A stretch of 64,000 nt of DNA, taken from positions 1-64,000 of the forward strand of contig JAQTUX010000001.1 of assembly GCA_028707125.1 (NCBI GenBank), written 5' to 3'. Shown here piece by piece: positions 50,131 through 56,603 of the stretch; positions within the stretch are counted from its first letter, which is position 1; every line of letters begins with the position of its first letter. The position numbers and the translations under genes were made by a program. The notes below the pieces were generated by a model, which ran no database searches, had not been told where the DNA came from, and was given only the letters and a program-made list of their open reading frames with translations. The stretch is from Candidatus Omnitrophota bacterium. GTDB taxonomy: Bacteria > Omnitrophota > Gorgyraeia > Gygaellales > JAQTUX01.

Positions 50131-51121
50131 GTATTTTCACCTGCTTAAATAATTCAAACAGCCGGCCAAACGGCACATACCAGCGGGAAAGTTTACCTAA
50201 TTCGCCTTTCAACTTCATTTTACCCTGCATAGTAGCCACAAACGGCTCGATCTTACCTAAAAATACCGACTGCCAGACATCTGCCGGAGCCGATATGATA
50301 AAAGGCGCCTCATCATCAAATTCCAGCTTTGCTATCCTTCCCTTCTCAAAATTGAATTTATATGCCTTATTATGCCCGTCCATCTTGATCGCCAGTTTCA
50401 AGGTCAGGTCCAATTCCCCGCCTTTCTTCGCGATAAACTCGTCCTTATTCACCAGGTCCACGATCGCCTGGATATGCTCCGGGGAAAACATCAAATACGA
50501 CTTATCAGAAGCCAGGTTTTCTTTAAGCGCCTTATCCAGATCATCCAGTATATCCTTCTTAAACAGCCGCGCCACAGAAGCGGTCTTTACCGCCTCTTCC
50601 AATTCCTCAATAAGATACAACGCGTCTATGAATTTGTCCGCCATAGAGACCACGCCGTGATTCCTGATAAACGCTATATTGCTGTTTTTCAGGGCCTCGA
50701 TCACCAGTTCCGGTTTTGTGATGGAAGGGGTATCCTGCGACACAGCGCTAATGTTGCCCAGATAGAGCCTGGTCTCAAAGGTCAGGGTCTTCAGTTCCGG
50801 ATACACGGCAAAGTAGGCGTTGGCGAGCGGCGGATGGCAATGGATCACCGCTTTGCAGGGAAAATTCTTATAAATGGACTGGTGCAAAGGAAACTCCGAA
50901 GACAGGTTTTTTGCTTCTTGGGGCCTGCTCAAATCCACTTTAATGATATCTTCGGCGGTTAAATTGCCCAGGCATGTTCCGCTGGCAGTGATAAGTATAT
51001 TGTTATCGTCTATGCGGCAGCTCAAATTACCGCCGCGCGCGGCCACAAGGCGCAAAGCGGATAATTTCTTTCCGATATTGATCATCTCATCCCTTAAGGC
51101 CTTGTCTTTGCCGAATATCAT
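50126..51121 (-). CDS. Class II aldolase fused to an SCP2-like domain
   Basis: 331 residues. Residues about 1-200 are class II aldolase/adducin: ARGGNLSCRI, ITASGT, LSSEFPLHQSIY (Glu76), VIHCHPPLANAYF (His94, His96) and IRNHGVVSM (His155), the Zn ligands and general base. Residues about 215-331 are SCP2/sterol-carrier-like (LDLTLKLAIKMDGHNKAYKFNFEKG, then WQSVFLGKIEPFVATMQGKMKLKGELGKLSRW). This fusion is unusual. The aldolase half resembles enzymes cleaving 5-deoxyribulose- or methylthioribulose-1-phosphate to DHAP and an aldehyde. Confidence 0.88.
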   Translation of the reverse strand: MIFGKDKALRDEMINIGKKLSALRLVAARGGNLSCRIDDNNILITASGTCLGNLTAEDIIKVDLSRPQEAKNLSSEFPLHQSIYKNFPCKAVIHCHPPLANAYFAVYPELKTLTFETRLYLGNISAVSQDTPSITKPELVIEALKNSNIAFIRNHGVVSMADKFIDALYLIEELEEAVKTASVARLFKKDILDDLDKALKENLASDKSYLMFSPEHIQAIVDLVNKDEFIAKKGGELDLTLKLAIKMDGHNKAYKFNFEKGRIAKLEFDDEAPFIISAPADVWQSVFLGKIEPFVATMQGKMKLKGELGKLSRWYVPFGRLFELFKQVKIR

Positions 51122-52059
51122 CTGCCGATCTCCAGAATAAAATGTTTACTGATGAATTTATCGGGCGTAATATCAAACGCCGGATAATATCCTTTTACGC
51201 CGTAAGGGGCGAGCCGCAACCCCTTATATTCCAGCATCTCTTTTTCAGGGCGGACCTCTATTTTGATGTCCTTGCCTGTTTTCGCCTTTGAGGCAGGCGG
51301 GCATAAAACATAAAAAGGTATCTTAAAATGCCTTGCCAATACCGCGATCTGATAAGTGCCGATCTTGTTGGCGACGTCGCCGTTTCGCGCCAGCTGGTCG
51401 CATCCCACAATAACCTTATTCACCTTTCCCTGGGATATGACGCTGGCTGTCATATTATCGGTTATCAGGGTTACGGGAACCTTTGCGCGCTGTAATTCCC
51501 AGGCGGTAAGGCGGCTGCCCTGAAAATAGGGACGGGTCTCTGTGGCGTAAAACCCTATTTTCTTGCCCTGCTTCCGGCAGAACTGCGCGATAAGCGGCAG
51601 TTCACCGCTGACATTGCAATGGGTAAGTATGCTGTCGCCGTCTTTTAGATGATCAGCCACTTCCTCTGCCCGCTTAATCCGCTTATGCCTCAACATCTCT
51701 AAAAATCCATGGATCATCTTTTCTAAATCTTTTCCTTGCGCCTGCCAGCCAAGGACCATATCAGTAAGGAATTTGAACGGCAATGTAGGACGAGTGGCAT
51801 TAAGCGTATCAGCTACCTTCTTGAGAACTTTGCCTGTATTTTTACCGCCCCTGTTCTGCCTCAAAACCAGCAGAAAAGTATAGAAAACCAGGATCACCTG
51901 GCCAAAGGCGCGCGTCTTCATTGCCTTGATCGCCCTTGCCGCCTGCTGGTATGTCCTTACCTTTATATATGTGAGTTTCTGCGGCAGCGCTGTCTCATCA
52001 AGCACATAGATCGTGTCACCCTTCAATTCTATCGGCCAAAATAATGGTGAAAATGTCAT
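51118..52059 (-). CDS. MtnA/eIF2B-like sugar-1-phosphate isomerase
   Basis: 313 residues. LTHCNVSGELPLIAQF (Cys148) and VGCDQLARNGDVANKIGTYQIAVLA (Asp221) are the catalytic Cys and Asp of the 5-methylthioribose-1-phosphate isomerase family. Converts a pentose-1-phosphate (5-methylthio- or 5-deoxyribose-1-P) to the ketose. Its ATGA overlap with the aldolase makes the two a translational pair. Confidence 0.85.
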   Translation of the reverse strand: MTFSPLFWPIELKGDTIYVLDETALPQKLTYIKVRTYQQAARAIKAMKTRAFGQVILVFYTFLLVLRQNRGGKNTGKVLKKVADTLNATRPTLPFKFLTDMVLGWQAQGKDLEKMIHGFLEMLRHKRIKRAEEVADHLKDGDSILTHCNVSGELPLIAQFCRKQGKKIGFYATETRPYFQGSRLTAWELQRAKVPVTLITDNMTASVISQGKVNKVIVGCDQLARNGDVANKIGTYQIAVLARHFKIPFYVLCPPASKAKTGKDIKIEVRPEKEMLEYKGLRLAPYGVKGYYPAFDITPDKFISKHFILEIGR

Positions 52060-52080
52060 AATTAACTCCGAAGCAGTTTA

Positions 52081-52434
52081 TTATTTATGATTATTCAGCG
52101 ACTTCCTTACCTTTAATACCAGAGGCCTGACTTCGGGCAACTCCTGCTTTATTAAATTCCAGACTATCTCGAGATCAACACCAGAATATTCATGGATAAG
52201 CTTATCGCGCATGCCCGCCATTGCCTTCCATGGTACACCGGGATGTTTCTCTTTTATGGCCGCCGGAATATTTTTTGCCGCCTCGCCCATCACCTCAACG
52301 CTTCTTAAAACTGCGTTTTGAGTTTTCTTGTCCTTTTTGAACTGCGCTAAACTCATCTCACCCACAAAATCATAAATCTCGCTTATGCAATCAACAATGT
52401 CCTGCACATAATCACGATAATCCCTTTTTACCAT
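52081..52434 (-). CDS. HEPN-domain protein (HepT-like, DUF86)
   Basis: 117 residues. YVQDIVDCISEIYDFVGEMSLAQFKKDKKTQNAVLRSVEVMGEAAKNIPAAIK and GMRDKLIHEYSGVD, with RxxxxH (R-D-K-L-I-H) as the RNase active site. Toxin or effector RNase of a MNT/HEPN pair with the upstream nucleotidyltransferase. Confidence 0.92.
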   Translation of the reverse strand: MVKRDYRDYVQDIVDCISEIYDFVGEMSLAQFKKDKKTQNAVLRSVEVMGEAAKNIPAAIKEKHPGVPWKAMAGMRDKLIHEYSGVDLEIVWNLIKQELPEVRPLVLKVRKSLNNHK

Positions 52435-52727
52435 AGCGGCACCGCCTCTTTCAGTATGCTCCTGCCCATAATCGGCTTCAGGGCCTTTTTGGATACCAGA
52501 TCAATCTTCCTGACCTTCAGTAAATGTCTTAAATATTCCTCTAATTCCATAAACGCCAGAAATCCCACGGGGCCGGAGAATTCAACCAGCATGTCCAGAT
52601 CGCTGGTTTTCTTGTTTTCTCCTCTGACATATGAGCCGAAGACGGCCAATTCCTTTACTTTAAATTTGCTGTATAAAACCGGCTTGTGCTTGGAAATGAC
52701 ATCCCCTATTTTCTGCAATTTTGTCAC
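52428..52727 (-). CDS. MNT-type nucleotidyltransferase antitoxin
   Basis: 99 residues, GTG start behind AAAGGAGGTG. KELAVFGSYVRGENKKTSDLDMLVEF gives GSxxRGxxxxxSDLD, the minimal nucleotidyltransferase motif. In MNT/HEPN modules it modifies the HEPN protein by AMPylation and neutralises it. Confidence 0.92.
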   Translation of the reverse strand: MTKLQKIGDVISKHKPVLYSKFKVKELAVFGSYVRGENKKTSDLDMLVEFSGPVGFLAFMELEEYLRHLLKVRKIDLVSKKALKPIMGRSILKEAVPLW

Positions 52728-52807
52728 GCCAAACCACCTCCTTTATTAGTGAAAAATGCCCCCTCGCCCACAATACAACTACCCACTTTCCTCTTCAGCT
52801 CCGAAAC

Positions 52808-52840
52808 AGTTTCTTGTTCCGCCAAACTTTGTGGCGGGTC
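52808..52840. repeat. Hairpin CCGCCA/TGGCGG in a 150-base gap
   Basis: The gap 52728-52876 holds CCGCCA-AACTTTG-TGGCGG. The AACTTTGTGGC part also occurs in the structured element at 53825-53835. No gene seen. Confidence 0.35.
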
Positions 52841-52876
52841 ACCCGCTACGATACCCTCACCCCTTGCCCTAAATGT

Positions 52877-53731
52877 TTACTTTTCTATAGTAGGTTGCTT
52901 AGAGGAACGGGCACTATTTTCCACTCTCTTCTGATTCTGCGCATCAAAAGGAGTTATTACTCTAAGCACATCTTGACTCCTTATCTTGAATAATTGTTTG
53001 GTTTCCGAATCTAAAAATATGGTTCCCGTCTTTAATGTTTGAAATCCTTTAAGTTTATTCAGATATCCGAATGGGGTTTTCTTTTCATTCGCTAAATTCA
53101 GTGGTATTGCGGTCAATACTTCTGAATCTTGATCCTTCAAAATATCCTCCGAACACATTCCCATTAATACCCACAGATCAGCAACGCATATTGGGAATAC
53201 AATAAGAAAGACAACTAATGGAATTGTAATTAGAGCATAAAAACTTCTATTCTTAATGTATTTTAATATAGGAGATGATGGCAGATGCGCTAATGTCCAT
53301 ATTATATTGGTAAGAAAAATAAGGAAAACTAACACAATGGTCCAAACACTTAATGAGTCGACAAAAATTCCAGACAAAAGACGAATTATTAACATTGCTA
53401 AAAATACAACAATTAATACGTTAACTACCTGAGCTAATATGGTAATTGTCAATTTTTTAAATAAAGAGTATATCATTTTATCTAGAAATCTGATGAATTC
53501 GTGTAGACAAATATTAAGATTTATTAATATAAAAAAGAGGAGGAAGCTAACTATGCCATAAAAAACATTCATGGACAAAATCGGTTCCTTAAAAACATAA
53601 CCATGATAAATACCATTTAAAATTTTAAGGGAAGCTAGATATCCCGCATAATAAAAATAAAAGACCAAACCAATAAATATCTGAACAAAATGCTTCATTA
53701 AAATTTGTTTCCAATATGCTTTATCAAACAT
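52877..53731 (-). CDS. Multi-spanning membrane protein of unknown function
   Basis: 284 residues from MFDKAYWKQILMKHFVQIFIGLVFYFYYAGYL. At least five hydrophobic segments: about 15-33, 52-72, 92-115, 118-145 and 163-180. The C-terminal soluble part ends KKTPFGYLNKLKGFQTLKTGTIFLDSETKQLFKIRSQDVLRVITPFD. Strong GGAGG at 53736-53740 sets this start; the longer open frame to 53848 enters the inverted-repeat element. Clearly more AT-rich than neighbours, suggesting acquisition. I do not recognise the family. Confidence 0.72.
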   Translation of the reverse strand: MFDKAYWKQILMKHFVQIFIGLVFYFYYAGYLASLKILNGIYHGYVFKEPILSMNVFYGIVSFLLFFILINLNICLHEFIRFLDKMIYSLFKKLTITILAQVVNVLIVVFLAMLIIRLLSGIFVDSLSVWTIVLVFLIFLTNIIWTLAHLPSSPILKYIKNRSFYALITIPLVVFLIVFPICVADLWVLMGMCSEDILKDQDSEVLTAIPLNLANEKKTPFGYLNKLKGFQTLKTGTIFLDSETKQLFKIRSQDVLRVITPFDAQNQKRVENSARSSKQPTIEK

Positions 53732-53762
53732 AATTCCTCCAGAAAATGGAGTACACTCGTAA

Positions 53763-53993
53763 ATGAACCCGCTGGCTTTCGAGCGAATTTGAGGTTTTAG
53801 GCAAAGCAGCTCGAGCAGCGAGGGAACTTTGTGGCCTATAAGGCCCAAAGTGCGAGGACTGTCTGAGCAGTATTTGCGTATAGCGCAAATACTGCGAGTT
53901 CCGCAAGCACCGAGCTGCGAGAGACCTTTGCCGGCCCTCTTTGAATGCCATTAGGGGCAAAACCGATATGAGCGAGGAAGCCAGCGGGTTCAT
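53763..53993. mobile_element. 231-bp element with 16-bp terminal inverted repeats and internal hairpins
   Basis: Ends ATGAACCCGCTGGCTT (53763-53778) and AAGCCAGCGGGTTCAT (53978-53993) are perfect inverted repeats. Inside: GGCAAAGCAGCTCG (53800-53813) pairs with CGAGCTG...CTTTGCC (53911-53932); ACTTTG/CAAAGT around GGCC arms (53826-53851); and GCAGTATTTGCG/CGCAAATACTGC (53867-53895), a 12-bp stem with a 5-base loop. Reads as a MITE-like or structured non-coding RNA element. No transposase; short open frames through it are by-products of the repeats. Confidence 0.65.
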
Positions 53994-54001
53994 AGATTAG
54001 G

Positions 54002-54751
54002 CTATTTCCCCTCTAACTTCTTCACAGTTGCCAGGGCGATCTCGATCAGCTTTGATTCTGCCATATAATAAAGCGGGTTCATAAAGCCCATTTCGCCGGT
54101 AATCACGTTGTCGCTGACCGATAAAATTGAGCCGGCCTTGATCTTATATGTCTGCGCAATCGTTAAAAGCGCGGATGAGACCATATCCACGGCAATCGCG
54201 CCCTGCTTTCTCTTTGCCTCAACGATCTCTCTGGTCTCCCGCAGGAGCGCGTCGGTTGTCCAGCAGGTGCCGCGATGGATATTGACACCCATGCCTTTGG
54301 CGACTTCGTATAAAGTATCAGCGATCTTCTTATCGGCAAGCGTCTCAAAACCCTCATCCACATAATACGGCGTCACCCCGTCCCCGCGCAGCACCTTATC
54401 CACCACGATCAAATCCCCTACTTTGATATTCTCGTCAAGCGCTCCGCAGGTGCCGATACGGATAATGTTCTGTATTTCGGCGTTGCACATTACCTCGGAG
54501 GTGATCGCCGTATCCGCTGAAAACCTTCCGCCGTTTATGGCGCTCACCCTTATGCCGTCAATCGCGCCGGTATACATCGTATATTCCATAAAGGAAAAAT
54601 TCCTTATCGGGCTTTCTAATTTCTTTATCAGGACCTCTAACCTGTCCCTGGGCCCGGGCACGATCGCGTATTTACCCACATCCTGCGGCCGTAACTGCAC
54701 CATCTGCGTCAAATCCCTGCCCGTCAAATGAACCTCTTTTTGCATTTGCAT
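54002..54751 (-). CDS. Nucleoside phosphorylase (PNP/UDP family)
   Basis: 249 residues: YAIVPGPRDRLEVL, INGGRFSADTAITSEVM, NIIRIGTCGAL, VDKVLRGDGVTPYY, AIAVDMVSSALLTIAQTYKI and SDNVITGEMGF. Family PNP_UDP_1, closest in feel to uridine phosphorylase. Cleaves a nucleoside with phosphate to a (deoxy)ribose-1-phosphate. With the isomerase and aldolase in the same direction it would feed the pentose-1-phosphate step; whether the nucleoside is 5'-deoxyadenosine, MTA or uridine is not determined. Confidence 0.92.
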   Translation of the reverse strand: MQMQKEVHLTGRDLTQMVQLRPQDVGKYAIVPGPRDRLEVLIKKLESPIRNFSFMEYTMYTGAIDGIRVSAINGGRFSADTAITSEVMCNAEIQNIIRIGTCGALDENIKVGDLIVVDKVLRGDGVTPYYVDEGFETLADKKIADTLYEVAKGMGVNIHRGTCWTTDALLRETREIVEAKRKQGAIAVDMVSSALLTIAQTYKIKAGSILSVSDNVITGEMGFMNPLYYMAESKLIEIALATVKKLEGK

Positions 54752-54761
54752 AATCGTCTCC

Positions 54762-56198
54762 TTATTTCCTCAATGCTTCCTTATCCACTTTGCCCGTTCT
54801 ATTCTTAGGCAGCGAGTCCACGAAATTTATATGATGCGGGATCTTGAAGTGCGCCAGATGCTGGCGGGAGAACTGCCTGATATCCGCCTCTTTTAATTCC
54901 GCCCCGTCCTTTGCCACAATGAACGCCGCCACTGCCTCTCCCCTTAATTCATCGGCCACGCCTATCACAGCCGCCTCTTTAACCAGCGGATGCCGCATAA
55001 GCGCTGCTTCAACTTCAGGCGAATAAACGATCTCGCCGCTTACCTTGATCATCTCTTTCTTGCGGCCGATTATATAATATAGACCTTCCTCATCCTGCCT
55101 GACAATATCCCCGGTCTTAAACCATCCGTCTTCGCTAAGGACCTCGCGGGTCAGCTGCGGCTCTTTATAATATTCCTTCATCACCGCGTCGCCCCTGATC
55201 CAAAGCTCGCCATCCACGATCTTTGCCTCTATTTCAAAATCTAATTTTCCTATACTGGATAATTTATTGATATCCTTGGGCGAATAGGCGTTAGGAGCGG
55301 CGGTCTCGGTCAGGCCCCAGCCGTTAAGCAGACAGGCGTTAGGGTATGCCTTGTGAAACCTGTTTAACAATTCCGGCGAGGAAGGCGCGCCGAAGACAAC
55401 GGCATATTTCAAATGAGAAAAATCAAATTTATCGTATTCCTTTAACGATAAGATCGCCACATACATCGCCGGGACGATGCAAAAGATGGTTACTTTATGC
55501 TTTTCCGTATTCCTCAGGAACTCCAAAGGATGGAATCTTTCCATCAACACCAGGGTTGAGCCAAAATACAGCATAAACAGGGCGTAATCAAAGCCGCCAA
55601 GATGCGAGAACGGCACTCCGCCGCATAAATATATGTCATCGCAAGAGGCGCCCAAAAAATGCTCTATTGTCTTTACCGGGCTGTCAAAATGCTTATGCGT
55701 CAAGACCACTCCCTTGGGATGGCCGGTTGAGCCGGAGGTATAAAAAATGGAAGAGATATCTTGTTCATTGATTTCTATATCTGGCCTCGCGGAACTTGCC
55801 CCTATGTTATCGTTAAGTATGACGACCTGTTTCAGGCGGAGGCAGCGGGTTTGGATGGATTGCGCGTCTATGTCTTTTTTGGGCTGGGCGATCAGGAGTT
55901 TCGCGTCGCTGTGATTGATGAAATTAACGATCTCTTCCTGCGTTAACATAAAATCCAGGGGCACGCACACCGCGCCTGCGCTGAATACGGCAAAATAACT
56001 GTAGATATACTGGGGGATATTGGGAAGGAACACGGCCACCTTATCCCCTTTTTGAATGCCCTGCTCAATGAGGAAGTTGGCGAGCTTAAAGGAGTTATCG
56101 CGCAAGTCCTTGAAGCTGACAGAGCTGTCGCGGAAGATAAGCGCCGGCTTATCAGGCCGCTCTTTTGCCTGCTTTTCCAGTAATACGGTAATATTCAT
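54762..56198 (-). CDS. Acyl-CoA/AMP ligase (class I adenylate-forming)
   Basis: 478 residues. P-loop SSIFYTSGSTGHPKGVVLTHK, LNGWGLTETAAPNAYS, ELWIRGDAVMKEYY, DGWFKTGDIVRQDEEG, IGRKKEMIKVSGEIVYSPEVEAAL and catalytic Lys in LPKNRTGKVDKEAL. Activates a carboxylic acid. First gene behind the strong promoter, likely supplies or releases a carboxylate in the polyketide-like pathway, as a CoA ligase does in Photorhabdus anthraquinone synthesis. Confidence 0.92.
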   Translation of the reverse strand: MNITVLLEKQAKERPDKPALIFRDSSVSFKDLRDNSFKLANFLIEQGIQKGDKVAVFLPNIPQYIYSYFAVFSAGAVCVPLDFMLTQEEIVNFINHSDAKLLIAQPKKDIDAQSIQTRCLRLKQVVILNDNIGASSARPDIEINEQDISSIFYTSGSTGHPKGVVLTHKHFDSPVKTIEHFLGASCDDIYLCGGVPFSHLGGFDYALFMLYFGSTLVLMERFHPLEFLRNTEKHKVTIFCIVPAMYVAILSLKEYDKFDFSHLKYAVVFGAPSSPELLNRFHKAYPNACLLNGWGLTETAAPNAYSPKDINKLSSIGKLDFEIEAKIVDGELWIRGDAVMKEYYKEPQLTREVLSEDGWFKTGDIVRQDEEGLYYIIGRKKEMIKVSGEIVYSPEVEAALMRHPLVKEAAVIGVADELRGEAVAAFIVAKDGAELKEADIRQFSRQHLAHFKIPHHINFVDSLPKNRTGKVDKEALRK

Positions 56199-56202
56199 AA
56201 TA

Positions 56203-56218
56203 TAGTAAAATTTTACTA
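56203..56218. promoter_or_regulatory. 16-bp palindrome TAGTAAAATTTTACTA before the ligase
   Basis: Perfect palindrome at +4 to +20 of the predicted transcript, 5 bases from the ATG. Position suits a repressor operator (e.g. TetR/FadR type). Confidence 0.6.
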
Positions 56219-56228
56219 ATTAAATTGT

Positions 56229-56256
56229 ATTATATAAAATATCCCCTGAATGTCAA
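56229..56256 (-). promoter_or_regulatory. Strong promoter of the polyketide-like cluster
   Basis: TTGACA (56251-56256), 16-base spacer, TATAAT (56229-56234): both boxes match sigma70 consensus exactly. The start falls near 56222. Confidence 0.8.
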
Positions 56257-56306
56257 GGTTTTTTTAGAGATAAAACTGATTGGCTTAATTGAAGATACGG
56301 CGTGAA

Positions 56307-56603
56307 TTAAGTGGCGTCTTCCAAAGGCAGGAGGAATGCCTTAACACCTTCGCGGCCCAACTCTTTACGCAGCTGCCTGATGCAGTCAAGTAGCTGTTTA
56401 GCCTGCTGATCTTCACAGGCGATATACAAAAGATCGTTCTTCCCCGGCCAGATATCAGTCCCAAAATGCGTGCCGGAACTGCTGCCGCTGCCAAAAACAC
56501 CGGTTACTTTAGTATAATTCTTCAAGCCGCAGCCCTCCAAGGTTTCCATTACCTCGGCATCTATGGCTTCGTTGTAAATGACCATCACCATTTTCCGGCT
56601 CAC
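56307..56603 (-). CDS. PII-like/DUF3240-type small protein after an RND pump
   Basis: 98 residues. MVMVIYNEAIDAEVMETLEGCGLKNYTKVTGVFGSGSSSGTHFGTDIWPGKNDLLYIACE: PII-like alpha/beta fold. Overlaps the RND gene by 4 bases. Such proteins often accompany metal or RND efflux operons; regulatory role inferred. Confidence 0.78.
   Translation of the reverse strand: MSRKMVMVIYNEAIDAEVMETLEGCGLKNYTKVTGVFGSGSSSGTHFGTDIWPGKNDLLYIACEDQQAKQLLDCIRQLRKELGREGVKAFLLPLEDAT

Noticed and set aside
53724-53993. 89-codon minus-strand open frame across the inverted-repeat element
   Set aside because: It is made of the TIRs and hairpin arms, has no ribosome site and no protein-like composition.
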